From Teredinibacter sp. KSP-S5-2 (GTDB lineage Bacteria; Pseudomonadota; Gammaproteobacteria; Pseudomonadales; Cellvibrionaceae): a stretch of DNA of 64,000 nt. Position numbers and translations under genes: made by a program. Under the pieces are notes generated by a model, which saw only the letters and a list, made by a program, of their open reading frames with translations, ran no database searches and was not told the origin of the DNA. The stretch is taken from positions 1,858,001-1,922,000 of the forward strand of contig NZ_CP120416.1 of NCBI RefSeq assembly GCF_032773895.1, in the 5' to 3' direction. How positions within the stretch are numbered: position 1 is the first letter of the stretch; each line of letters opens with the position of its first letter. This document shows, in pieces, positions 19,210 to 28,275 of the stretch.

Positions 19210-20553
19210 ATGATTTCTCTAGCCAATGTATTTGCAGGGCAGTATTCTCAGGCTTTGCAACAGAGGCATTCAACCTTTGCGGAGGCTGAAGCCGTAAAAA
19301 CCGATGATCAGGGAAGAACGACATATGTTCGAGCTTCTGCGTCTTCCACATCTGAATCCACCTATTTCTCTCGCGGTCAACGATCTCCAGCCTTGACATA
19401 TGGCCCCACGGGGGAAGTAGACCAGACGGCCGCGGTGAAGCCCGCAGCTGAGAAAACCCAAGCTGCTTCGACAATTTTGAGCTTTATCGAGCTACAACTC
19501 ACTCGAGACGTGCAGGACGGCGCCACCGCGGAAGAACTGCAATCTCGATTAGAAGCGGGATTGCAGGGTTTTATTAAAGGTTACACTGAAGCGGCTGAGC
19601 AGCTAGCGGCTGCCGGTTTTCTCAATGGTGATGTCAAAACTGCAATTGAAAAAACCTACAGCGATGTACTGTCAGGCGTTTCTGAGATGGCTGAGAAGTT
19701 TGGTTTGCAAGATCCGGTTGAAAAAATCGAATCCGGTAAACCTATGGGGGAAGAACAACCTGCTGAGGTTGTTGCTCAAGCGCCGAAAAACCCCATTGCC
19801 GAGACTTTAGATCGCTCCCCGGAGCGATTAAAAGCACTATTGGATGCGTCTGCGATATCCCATACGGTTTCGCAAACACGCAGCTTCAGCTTTGAGTTGA
19901 AAACTCAGGATGGAGACACGGTGACTATCAAAGCTTTTTCTCGTTATTCCAGTGAATTTGCTGCGGCAAATTATCGCAGTGATGAAGGCAATGGCTATTA
20001 CCGACAACAAGTTGCGGTATCGCAAAAGAGCTCATCCGCTGACGACTTTTTCTTTGAAGTGGAAGGGGAGTTGGATGAGGGGGAAATTAAAGCAATTAAC
20101 GATTTGTTATCCAAAGTGAATGATATTGCCGAAACTTTTTATAACGGTAATTTGGATAAAGCCTTCGAACAAGCGCTGAACATTGGTTATGACACCGATG
20201 AAATTGCCAAATTTGCGTTAAATCTCAAGCAACAATACAGCGAACAAGTGGCATCAGCATACGGTGCTGTCGCACAACTTGGTCAAGAAAAAGATCAATT
20301 GGAATCTGGAACCTCTCAGGAGGAAAACCGCATTCTGCTCTTACGTGACCTTGTTCAACAATTAGAAGCTGCCAGAGAAACGGCGGAGCAAATGGGTATT
20401 GGTCGACAGGCCTTCTCAGATCTCACCAACTACTTTTCTGAATACCATTTCGCCGCACGGGACCATGAAGAGGATGAATCACGCAGTGTTTTCAGCCCTT
20501 ATGTAGCTCAAGTATTAGATTCTCTAGTAGAATTGGGTTCTCAGTCCGCATAG
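19210..20553 (+). CDS. DUF5610-like hypothetical protein
   Basis: A 447-residue, soluble, hydrophilic protein without signal peptide. Residues ~80-170 (around FIELQLTRDVQDGATAEEL and LEAGLQGFIKGYTEAAEQL) look like the DUF5610 family found in gammaproteobacteria; this is from memory and moderately certain. A beta-rich middle segment (about 220-290, SFSFELKTQDGDTVTIKAFS) and a long helical C-terminal half follow. The function is unknown. The N-terminus (MISLANVFAGQYSQALQQ) resembles short export-like leaders of flagellar-associated proteins, but that is weak. It is followed by the glutaredoxin-like gene after 23 bases. Confidence 0.7.
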   Translation: MISLANVFAGQYSQALQQRHSTFAEAEAVKTDDQGRTTYVRASASSTSESTYFSRGQRSPALTYGPTGEVDQTAAVKPAAEKTQAASTILSFIELQLTRDVQDGATAEELQSRLEAGLQGFIKGYTEAAEQLAAAGFLNGDVKTAIEKTYSDVLSGVSEMAEKFGLQDPVEKIESGKPMGEEQPAEVVAQAPKNPIAETLDRSPERLKALLDASAISHTVSQTRSFSFELKTQDGDTVTIKAFSRYSSEFAAANYRSDEGNGYYRQQVAVSQKSSSADDFFFEVEGELDEGEIKAINDLLSKVNDIAETFYNGNLDKAFEQALNIGYDTDEIAKFALNLKQQYSEQVASAYGAVAQLGQEKDQLESGTSQEENRILLLRDLVQQLEAARETAEQMGIGRQAFSDLTNYFSEYHFAARDHEEDESRSVFSPYVAQVLDSLVELGSQSA

Positions 20554-20576
20554 TCATGGTGATAGCGGGCTAATAA

Positions 20577-20846
20577 ATGAGCCCGGCTATCCCTATGCGA
20601 AAAATGATCCTGTACACCACTGACGGATGTCATCTGTGCGACCTGGCTATAGAAGCAGTTGAACAATCCTGTATCGCGATTGATTTGATAGAAGTGGATA
20701 TCACCTCTGACAAGCAGTTGGTTGAGCTGTACGGCATTCGCATCCCTGTGATTAAAGACCGTCAAACTGGTAAAGAAATTGGTTGGCCTTTTAACGATGT
20801 CTCCTTCTCTCAATGGTATGAGAGCTTGGCAAACTCTCGGGGATAA
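20577..20846 (+). CDS. Glutaredoxin-like protein (DUF836/YruB type)
   Basis: A small thioredoxin-fold protein, 89 residues from the first ATG or 83 from the ATG at 20595, which fits the family start (MRKMILYTTDGCHLC). The redox motif C-H-L-C and the cis-Pro segment RIPVI are visible, and the C-terminal GWPFNDVSFSQWYESL is typical of the DUF836 group. Presumably a cytoplasmic thiol oxidoreductase of unknown partner. Neither start has a clear ribosome-binding site. Confidence 0.85.
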   Translation: MSPAIPMRKMILYTTDGCHLCDLAIEAVEQSCIAIDLIEVDITSDKQLVELYGIRIPVIKDRQTGKEIGWPFNDVSFSQWYESLANSRG

Positions 20847-20925
20847 AGAGCTGTCTTAAGAAGTTAACGGCGGATTGGTGTGTCCGCCGAAACGCGCTTT
20901 GCTCTCGAAGTAGTATGTGGAAGAT

Positions 20926-21801
20926 CTATCCAGCGAAATCGCAATATAGCTGATACACACCTGTGATATTGTCCCTACCATACCCACCTTGAATTGCCTG
21001 ACTGTAAAGGTTTTTTGTCGCATCACATATCGGTGCTTTTGAATTGATGGCCGCAACTGATTTTTCAATGAGTTGAAAGTCTTTATCTACTAACTCGATG
21101 GGAAAGGCGGGTTCATAGGCGTGATTGAGCATTGCTGTTGCTGCGTTTGCGGTGGCGGGGCTGCATACAGGTGTGCCCTGAAGAATTCTAACTGCTTTTT
21201 CTAAGTCAATTTGGGTTCTTGCGGCAAAGCCCATAAGCTCTGAGAGCACGGCGAGTTGTGCACCAAACAACCCATTTACCATCAGTTTGATAATTGTTCC
21301 TGAACCGTGCTCCCCCGCATGGTAAACAGACATTCCCATAAGCTCGAGTATTGGGCATACAGCCTGTACTGTTTGCACATTCCCACCTACAAAAAAAATT
21401 AGTTTTCCCGCCTCTGCTTGGGGTCTTGATCCGGCAACAGGTGCATCAAGAAACGATATGCCCTGTTCGCAAAATAGTGTCGAGAGTTCGTTTATATACG
21501 GCAGGGAAAGGGTAGAGCACTCAATGCCTATGGCATCCTTTTTCATTGATCTTAATGCGCCTAATTCTTCATCCAGCCAGATGTAACGAGATGCTTCAAC
21601 ATCTCTGACCATAGAAATAACGAGGTCTGCGTCTGTGGCCGCTTCTTTAGGTGAGGGTGCCTTGTTTATACCCATGTCAAACAGGTGCTGAGCTTTATCC
21701 TGTGTCCTGTTCCAGACAGTAACTTCGTAGCCCGCATCAAAAAGGTTTTTTGCCATTCTGCTGCCCATTGCACCGGTTCCAAGAAAGGAGATTCTTTGCA
21801 T
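20926..21801 (-). CDS. NAD(P)-dependent beta-hydroxyacid dehydrogenase (HIBADH family)
   Basis: An oxidoreductase of the 3-hydroxyisobutyrate/tartronate-semialdehyde reductase family. An N-terminal Rossmann fold with GTGAMGSRMAKNL and cofactor-proximal VWNRT is followed by an all-alpha C-terminal half. The substrate-binding DAPVAGSRPQAEAGKL and the catalytic-lysine region GSGTIIKLMVNGLFG (usual catalytic Lys present) can be seen. The ATG at 21801 is preferred over an in-frame TTG at 21816 because it begins directly at the fold (MQRISFLG), giving 291 residues. The divergent LysR gene is its likely regulator. The natural substrate cannot be told; an Arg in the cofactor loop suggests NADP preference. 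Confidence 0.88.
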   Translation of the reverse strand: MQRISFLGTGAMGSRMAKNLFDAGYEVTVWNRTQDKAQHLFDMGINKAPSPKEAATDADLVISMVRDVEASRYIWLDEELGALRSMKKDAIGIECSTLSLPYINELSTLFCEQGISFLDAPVAGSRPQAEAGKLIFFVGGNVQTVQAVCPILELMGMSVYHAGEHGSGTIIKLMVNGLFGAQLAVLSELMGFAARTQIDLEKAVRILQGTPVCSPATANAATAMLNHAYEPAFPIELVDKDFQLIEKSVAAINSKAPICDATKNLYSQAIQGGYGRDNITGVYQLYCDFAG

Positions 21802-21929
21802 TTTATGTCGTCCCAAGTTATGTAGTTAAAAAGGATGCTGTACTAGTAAGCCAGTACTTAGAATGGTATTCGCTTTATTTGTGAATCAAACAGATTTCAG
21901 CGCATTACATTGATGCGTATACTGCATTA

Positions 21930-22832
21930 ATGGATATCAAAACCCTTCAATACTTTATCGATGTATCGCATTTAGGCAGTTTTGCTGATGCGGCACGTAA
22001 ACATGATGTAGATCCTTCCACGGTGTCTCGAATGATTGCCGGGCTGGAATCTGAAGTTGGTGTAAGGCTGTTTCAGAGAACGACACGATCTCAATCTTTA
22101 ACTGAAGCAGGAGAACGCTATTTGGCTAGGGTTGAGCCGTTGTATGAAGAGTTGGAGCGCGCTGGCATAGAGGCCGGTCAGATAGTTGAAGAACCAAAAG
22201 GGTTACTGAGGGTCACTTCGTCCGTGGCGTTTGGGCAAGAGTGTATAGTGCCGTTATTGGGTGATTTTTATCAAAGGTTCCCCAAAATTGATTTGGAGCT
22301 TAAATTGTCTGATGACAACTTAAACTTGATAGAGCATAAGTTGGATCTTGCTATTCGTTTAGGCCCTACGATGGATAAAGATCTCATAGTAACGAAATTG
22401 ATGAATACTCAATATCGGGTGGTTGCAAGTCCAGAGTATTTGCGGAGTCATCCGGGGTTGAGGCGACCAGAACACTTGGGCGAGTGTTCGTGTATTTTGT
22501 TTACCTACCCCGATTTTCGGACACGATGGATATTTAAAAACTCGTTACAAGAAGTTGAAGAAATGTGGGTTCAAGGCAAGCTTTTTTGTTCCAATGCTCT
22601 AGCCCTTCGAGAAGCTGTGCGACAAGGATTGGGGCCTGGTTTACTCGCTGATTGGATGGTTGATCGGGATATTCGAGCCGGAAGGTTGGTCGATCTGTTT
22701 CCGGACTACGCTGTGACTGCGACAACATTTAACACGGGTGCCTGGATGTTGTATCCCAGCCGATCCTATTTGCCTAAAAAAGTGCGTGTGACTATTGATT
22801 TTTTAAAAGAGAATATCTTTAAAGTTTTGTAG
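21930..22832 (+). CDS. LysR-family transcriptional regulator
   Basis: A 300-residue regulator with the N-terminal winged helix-turn-helix (residues 1-60, including FADAARKHDVDPSTVSRMIA and LFQRTTRSQSLTEAG) and a C-terminal periplasmic-binding-protein-like effector domain (about 90-295). LysR proteins usually control a divergent gene; here the 128-base spacer separates it from the hydroxyacid dehydrogenase. It belongs to the CrgA-like group with small-molecule effectors; the effector is unknown. Confidence 0.92.
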   Translation: MDIKTLQYFIDVSHLGSFADAARKHDVDPSTVSRMIAGLESEVGVRLFQRTTRSQSLTEAGERYLARVEPLYEELERAGIEAGQIVEEPKGLLRVTSSVAFGQECIVPLLGDFYQRFPKIDLELKLSDDNLNLIEHKLDLAIRLGPTMDKDLIVTKLMNTQYRVVASPEYLRSHPGLRRPEHLGECSCILFTYPDFRTRWIFKNSLQEVEEMWVQGKLFCSNALALREAVRQGLGPGLLADWMVDRDIRAGRLVDLFPDYAVTATTFNTGAWMLYPSRSYLPKKVRVTIDFLKENIFKVL

Positions 22833-22938
22833 AGAGCGTTGAATGCCTGAACCATAACCGCAGACTTTACTGTCGATGAGACTGTTTTTTAGGGGGGGGT
22901 CCTAATTAGTCTGAATTTTCATAACCGATTATTTAACG

Positions 22939-22967
22939 AAAAAGCCTCGTTAAACATAACGAGGCTT
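22939..22967 (-). terminator. Terminator after the M60-like peptidase gene (possibly bidirectional)
   Basis: AAGCCTCGTT and AACGAGGCTT form a 10-bp perfect stem with a 6-base loop. On the minus strand it ends in a T-run (TTTTT), as expected downstream of the peptidase gene. It also sits after the convergent LysR gene. Confidence 0.85.
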
Positions 22968-23005
22968 GCGTATTTCTGAGTATCAATAAGTTTTTAATTT
23001 CCTTT

Positions 23006-24601
23006 TTATTGCAGCCCCAGCCATGTGTCAATTTCTGCTTGCTCACTTGCCGGAATCATGGCTGCGACAGCCTGCCCGGAATGCTGGGACAAAAGGCCAA
23101 TAAACAAATCAAATTTTTGTCTTCGGGTATTTGTTGGAGAGGAATGCGTAAGCATGCTTCTAAAAGTTTGCTTAAACGGCTCCCAGCCAATAACGTCGCT
23201 TATTGCTAACAGACGATAAATAAATCTGTCACTGATACCTGGATGAGTTTGGAAAAATATTCTTGCGGCACGCCCTTCCAAGTATTCTGCGGGCTTACCA
23301 TGTTCAGCAAGCAGAACTTTTGCTGGTAGTGTGTCGATAACATAGGCCGCTTTAAAGCTGCCAAAAAATTCTGCATCGAAGTTCCATGCGTCATGATCAA
23401 AGTCGTGTCCAAACTCATGCAAAATGCCGAACACCCAATCACCGTGTTGTTCCACCCTGGCCATGTTTTCAGCAATATAAGGTTTGTACCATTGCACGGG
23501 GTTACCAGCTACGGCCCAGCCACCAGGGTAGTGCCGTACGCCAAGCACTTCTATCGGGTCATATACCGTTACACCTGTTAAGTCTGCCATTGCTTGGTGA
23601 GCGCGGTCGAGGTTAGCAATCCAATTGGCGAGCCCTGTATCAGAAACATGATCCAAATCGGACTTTTCTAAAATGATAGTTGTGTGCTGACCATCGACTT
23701 TTATTAATCTCTCAAGGCGCAAATTGTCATACCACGCCTTACCCGAGCTAAACCACACGTAAAAAAAGTCTAACCAACTTTGACCTAAGCGAGCATCCAG
23801 GCCTCGACTGCCGTGTGCTGGTACTTCAAACGTAAAGGCGACTTCCCGCCAGTTCCATGTGCCTTTGCCTTTAAAATCCCAGTAGGAGTTATTGGGGCCA
23901 TCGTAAATACCAAAACCTGCGCCTTCGTGAAAATCGCCACCTACGTTTTCCCCTTTAGACCAACCCATTACCGAATAGTATTCGCCCGGAGAAAAAGCAA
24001 TATTCTTACGCCAAGAGGAGTGATTTAAATTCATTCCGTTATCCATCACTAAACAACGATTTCCTTGTACGCATCCACCTTGTTGCCAAATGAAGTTGGT
24101 TAAACCTGTGTAGTGCTCATAAGTAAACCATTCGTTGAGCGCACCACCTTGTGGGCGTTCAAAGTCATCGACAACACATCGTTCTCCCTCCGCAATGGGT
24201 AAATTACAATAGTTGTCTTGCTCTGTCGTTTTCCAAAGTGCTGGCGTGTTTGGTGGCTCCCAACCTGCCTGTGAGGTATGCCCTTGTACACTGATATACC
24301 AACCCCCCAAATAACTGACTTTTTGTCCGGTAACATAGGCTACACGAGGCTCCCAATCTGTGCTGTCTGGAATCGCGTTCCATTGGGTTACAGCCCAGGG
24401 AGGAGTCCATACTGCCTGAGATGTATGCGCTTGGGCACACACCCAGTTTTCTCCGTTGAAAACGACCTCATCCCCAATTTGGTAATTCACGCCTATCTGC
24501 CAGGGTCCTGCATGGGTTAATAGGCTAGATACAAAAATGAGAGTAAACACAATGGATGATAATAACGTTGAGGAAAATCTGATTAACTTTGTTTTTTTCA
24601 T
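23006..24601 (-). CDS. Secreted M60-like zinc metallopeptidase with two CBM5/12 modules
   Basis: A 531-residue exported protein. The ATG at 24601 is preceded by GAGGTGG at good spacing; the signal peptide is residues 1-28 (ending LLTHA). Two chitin-binding-type-3 modules follow at about 29-75 (GPWQIGVNYQIGDEVVFNG) and 80-125. Next is a jelly-roll-like region at about 140-300, then a peptidase region with H395-E-F-G-H399 and Glu411, matching the gluzincin pattern of the M60/enhancin group. M60 enzymes cut mucin-like glycoproteins. Fusion to chitin-binding modules suggests attack on protein in chitin-protein composites such as arthropod cuticle; this is inference. AT-rich untranscribed-looking DNA lies upstream. 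Confidence 0.85.
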   Translation of the reverse strand: MKKTKLIRFSSTLLSSIVFTLIFVSSLLTHAGPWQIGVNYQIGDEVVFNGENWVCAQAHTSQAVWTPPWAVTQWNAIPDSTDWEPRVAYVTGQKVSYLGGWYISVQGHTSQAGWEPPNTPALWKTTEQDNYCNLPIAEGERCVVDDFERPQGGALNEWFTYEHYTGLTNFIWQQGGCVQGNRCLVMDNGMNLNHSSWRKNIAFSPGEYYSVMGWSKGENVGGDFHEGAGFGIYDGPNNSYWDFKGKGTWNWREVAFTFEVPAHGSRGLDARLGQSWLDFFYVWFSSGKAWYDNLRLERLIKVDGQHTTIILEKSDLDHVSDTGLANWIANLDRAHQAMADLTGVTVYDPIEVLGVRHYPGGWAVAGNPVQWYKPYIAENMARVEQHGDWVFGILHEFGHDFDHDAWNFDAEFFGSFKAAYVIDTLPAKVLLAEHGKPAEYLEGRAARIFFQTHPGISDRFIYRLLAISDVIGWEPFKQTFRSMLTHSSPTNTRRQKFDLFIGLLSQHSGQAVAAMIPASEQAEIDTWLGLQ

Positions 24602-24610
24602 AGACTCCAC

Positions 24611-25470
24611 CTCTTTTGTATGAGTGTTAAATTATTTTTTGAAGACCTGCATGCGACCGAGTATCTCGTTTTATTTGTGGTCCGCGCATATGTAGATTTA
24701 AGAGAAACCTAAAAAATAATGGGAAAGAAAAGCCAAATATTATTCTTTTTAATATGGGCTTGTTGAGTATCTACTCTTGGTGGGAATCTACACAAAGAAA
24801 ACCCATAGAATTATTGCTTGTAAAGATATAGCGTTTTTAAATTTAAAATTTAATCTGTTATTTTTTGTCAAAAACTATCTCAAAACGCTAGGTTTTTAGT
24901 GGTTTGGTATATGTGGCATTTAAATTATTTTTCAAGCAGTTGAGCGAATTGGAGGATGCAAAAAATACATTGTTCGCATTATGTAAAAGGTTTTTCTCAT
25001 AAATTGGGCTGACTTGTATGATTTAATATTTTTATCGCCAATGTAGAAAAAAGCGAATACGTATCATTAAAACTTTCATGTTTCAATGTGAGTGTTTAAT
25101 TGTTTTCGATCGTGTTTGTTTTGTATGTGTAATTTATTGAGGACGGAAGGCGAAGTGTATTTGATCTGCTTGAGTTAATACGCTTTAGTTTTTTAGATTA
25201 ATTAATGTCTGATAATTTACCAGGTTTGTAGCCTAGTGCTTGTTTTTGTTGCCGTGTTAGGTGAGTGTTGATATCGAGCGTGCATGAATGTGTTTGTTGC
25301 ATGTTTCTAGAACAAAACACACGCTTTCGAATATTTTCTTATTCAGATTTGGCTACAGTTGATTGATTATCACCTCCATAAGTGGTGGTTTTAAACAGAT
25401 TATGAAAATCTAACAAGTTGTTTGTGCTGTAGTACGTACTGAGAGAAAAGCTGCTTTTGTTCAGACGAAA
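24611..25470. other. 860-base AT-rich region without a recognisable gene
   Basis: Between the peptidase and the slt-linked gene I find no open frame with a ribosome-binding site, no tRNA and no obvious repeat. One imperfect hairpin (ACCTCCA...TGGTGGT, near 25370-25390) is present. It presumably holds the peptidase promoter; a small RNA cannot be excluded. Confidence 0.5.
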
Positions 25471-26058
25471 TCAAAAAAGTTCAATCTCGTCCGAATCATT
25501 GGCCTGTTCAGCACTCTCTTTGGTGAAGTGATGGTTGTATATTTCCAGGGCATCTTTTACTTTGCCGCCACGCATAATGTACTCAAACATAATACGTTCT
25601 GCTTCCATTGTGTAACTTTGCTTTATGTCTTCCTGGACGGCGCGCCACTGGGATGGTGAGTTTATCGCTTGATGGTCTTCCATAATGCCAGACACTTTTT
25701 CCAGACTGCGGGCGATGTGATCTAGCCGTTGGCATACCCGGTCGTAAAACTGGAAGGCTTGTATGGATGAATTGATGTTGGTTTGTATTTCCGTCGCGGT
25801 AGAGGAAATGTCATGTTTAAAACTGTCCAGCTCTTCGACTTTGGTCAGGGTTTGTATCTGCTGGCTAACGTCATTGGTATGCCGAGCCATCAAAGTAAAA
25901 GAACGGGTAAGCGTGTCAACCGAGGTGTTACTGTCGTGTAGGGTCGCTTCAATCTGGCATACGGCAAGGTACAGCATGTTGATGGTTTCAGCGACGTGGG
26001 ACCAGTCTTGTTCGTTCTCTGGTGTTCTTAAGTTTGCGCTATGTAGGGCATCGCTCAT
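25471..26058 (-). CDS. Helical cytoplasmic protein, possibly chemotaxis-phosphatase-like
   Basis: A 195-residue protein from the ATG at 26058, which has AAAGGAT seven bases upstream (an in-frame TTG at 26064 is less likely). It is almost entirely alpha-helical and acidic, with a conserved-looking segment FQFYDRVCQRLDHIARSLEK at about 118-137 and the C-terminus DSDEIELF. The shape (long helices, a Q-containing core motif, a flexible linker and a short acidic-hydrophobic tail) recalls CheZ-type phosphatases that dock on CheY by their C-terminus, but sequence identity is not evident. It follows slt by 43 bases on the same strand. Confidence 0.65.
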   Translation of the reverse strand: MSDALHSANLRTPENEQDWSHVAETINMLYLAVCQIEATLHDSNTSVDTLTRSFTLMARHTNDVSQQIQTLTKVEELDSFKHDISSTATEIQTNINSSIQAFQFYDRVCQRLDHIARSLEKVSGIMEDHQAINSPSQWRAVQEDIKQSYTMEAERIMFEYIMRGGKVKDALEIYNHHFTKESAEQANDSDEIELF

Positions 26059-26101
26059 AGTCAAATCCTTTACCTTTTCCTCAGGTTATAAGCATAGACG
26101 A

Positions 26102-28105
26102 TTACAGCAAACTTTTGGCTTCTGACTCCGTAATCAGAGGTTCGGGCTTTCCGAGCCTGTAGCCGTATATAACGGAAAACGCGAGAACGTTTTGCACGTA
26201 ACCCCGTGTTTCCTGAAATGGAATAATTTCGATCCAGATATCAAACGGCAGCTCGGTATCTTTTTCTTGAGTCCAGCGTTTGACTCTGTGAGGGCCTGCG
26301 TTATAGGCCGCTGCGGCAAGGATTCGGTTACCGTTGTACTGTTCCAGTAACTGGTTGAGATAGTGGCTGCCAAGGGTAATATTTTGTTCCGCTTTGTATA
26401 AGTCCTGCTGCTTATAGGCTATTCCCGTTTTTCTCGCAGTTTGCCGTGCGGTGGAGGGCATAAGCTGCATTAATCCCATTGCGCCAGCGGAAGAGTGTGC
26501 GCTTTCGTAGAAAGCACTTTCTTGTCGGGCAATGGCAAAAATAAGGGTCTCGGCGACATTGGTGGAACTGGATATTTTGGCCACTTCCTCCCGGTATGCT
26601 AGCGGGAAACGCAGGTCCAGATGATCCCATAGGTTGCCAGCAATCATGGCGCGAATACCTTTGTAGTACCAACCCCATTCGCGAGCTAAATAACCCGCAG
26701 CCAATAGTTCGTGGGTGGACATATCCTTGGTGGCGAATTCCCATTCATATCTGGCTTCTTCAGTATTGCCGGTTAACCAAAGCTCTTTCACCCGTTGCAT
26801 GACCGGGTTGTTTTCTACAACGTGCAAGGTAGATGGCCGGACTTCCGCGGGAATGAACTCCAGAGAGTAGTTCAAGTTCAGAACATCTGAGGCAAGAAAA
26901 CCGTAGAAGCTGCGATTCTGAGCAAGATTTTCATAGATCTGCTTGGGCTTGCCGTAAACTGGGTCTTCCTGATTCAGCTCGGTCAGCGCGCGTGCGCGCC
27001 AATATAACCAGCGGTCAGATAGCTGTAATTGTTTATCCAGTAGGTTGTTCCACTGTAATGCTTTTTCCCAGTCTTTTTGTTTCAGTGACTCACGAATAAA
27101 ACCGGCAACGACCTCGTTAGAGCGGAGCTCCTGAGAGTTGTCGATCATTTTCTCCGCTTCATCCAGATAACCTTTACGCACCAGCTGCTTAACAATATAG
27201 CGTTTGGTGTCCGTGCTTAATTCACTGGAAAACAGTTGCTGAGCTTCGTACAACTCCCAGTGGTAAAGGGCGTCTTTGGGTTTGAGCCGAGCGTAACGCT
27301 TGATACCGTGGGCAATCACCTGTTGCATCGGCTCACTTTGTTCAGAGAAGTTTCGATGCTTACGGATCGTGTAGGGGGACTGGTGAACACGGACGTATAG
27401 GTCAGCGTACCGTTTATATTTTTCCCCCATAAAATTGGTGATGTAGCGAGCCAGGCTTCGTTTATGATTTTGCATGGCTGCATTAAAACGTTGCCAGGCA
27501 ATCTCCTCGGTTAAACCACCTTTCTTTTTCCAGCGAGTAAAAAGTGGGTCACACTCTTTTGGCAGGGATTTGCCGGATACCCAAATCGCTGGAATTTCAT
27601 CCCAGGCCGCGTGGTCGCGATTCATAATGCGGGCATAGAGGGCGTAGCACTGGAGTTCGGTGGTATTGCTTTCGTCGTTTTTGTAATAGGCGAGGTAATC
27701 ATCCCACTGGCGTTTTACTGCCAGGGTATAAAGCAATTGTTGGCGCAAACGGATTTCCAGAAACGAACCTTTATGTTTGTGCAGAAAACTGTCTACTTTG
27801 GCCAGCGGAAGGTCGGGCAATTGATATTTGAGTATGGCGTAATCAAGATACGGAACCAGAGGGTAGTCGCCCAGTAACGCATAGTGTTGGGTAAAGTTTT
27901 CCCATTCTCCTTTGGCCAGGCTGCTTTTCGCCATGGAGTAGTGATAGCGTTTATTGGCCAGCGACAGGGGTTTGGGTTGTAGATCAATATGGGTTGTTTT
28001 GTTTGAACTGGTGGATACCGCCACGGCACTGGCAGTGGTAAACAGTAGGGCCGCCAGTACAACCAGGCCCCGAAGGCAGATTTTTCGAGTAAAACTCACG
28101 GGCAT
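26102..28105 (-). CDS. slt: Soluble lytic murein transglycosylase (Slt70)
   Basis: A periplasmic peptidoglycan lytic transglycosylase of 667 residues, close to E. coli Slt70. Signal peptide at about 1-30; a long superhelical U-domain of alpha-helical repeats at about 40-480; a short linker domain; and a C-terminal lysozyme-like catalytic domain with Glu529 in IARQESAFYESAH, SAGAMGLMQLMPSTA and AAYNAGPHRVKRW. It cleaves between MurNAc and GlcNAc with formation of 1,6-anhydro-MurNAc during wall turnover. It is divergent from uup, an arrangement also seen in Pseudomonas. Confidence 0.95.
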   Translation of the reverse strand: MPVSFTRKICLRGLVVLAALLFTTASAVAVSTSSNKTTHIDLQPKPLSLANKRYHYSMAKSSLAKGEWENFTQHYALLGDYPLVPYLDYAILKYQLPDLPLAKVDSFLHKHKGSFLEIRLRQQLLYTLAVKRQWDDYLAYYKNDESNTTELQCYALYARIMNRDHAAWDEIPAIWVSGKSLPKECDPLFTRWKKKGGLTEEIAWQRFNAAMQNHKRSLARYITNFMGEKYKRYADLYVRVHQSPYTIRKHRNFSEQSEPMQQVIAHGIKRYARLKPKDALYHWELYEAQQLFSSELSTDTKRYIVKQLVRKGYLDEAEKMIDNSQELRSNEVVAGFIRESLKQKDWEKALQWNNLLDKQLQLSDRWLYWRARALTELNQEDPVYGKPKQIYENLAQNRSFYGFLASDVLNLNYSLEFIPAEVRPSTLHVVENNPVMQRVKELWLTGNTEEARYEWEFATKDMSTHELLAAGYLAREWGWYYKGIRAMIAGNLWDHLDLRFPLAYREEVAKISSSTNVAETLIFAIARQESAFYESAHSSAGAMGLMQLMPSTARQTARKTGIAYKQQDLYKAEQNITLGSHYLNQLLEQYNGNRILAAAAYNAGPHRVKRWTQEKDTELPFDIWIEIIPFQETRGYVQNVLAFSVIYGYRLGKPEPLITESEAKSLL

Positions 28106-28275
28106 CGGACTCTCGAACGTATATATCCGGTAATAGTAATATATTTATTGTTGTAGATGTAGCCGGTAAATGCCACTGATGTTTTGGAATAACTGTCTGA
28201 TTTTTATCCTGAAATTCACCCTATTTAAAGACTCTGGTAGCATACGCGGCCTAATTCACTCAGAGCCTTACCCCT

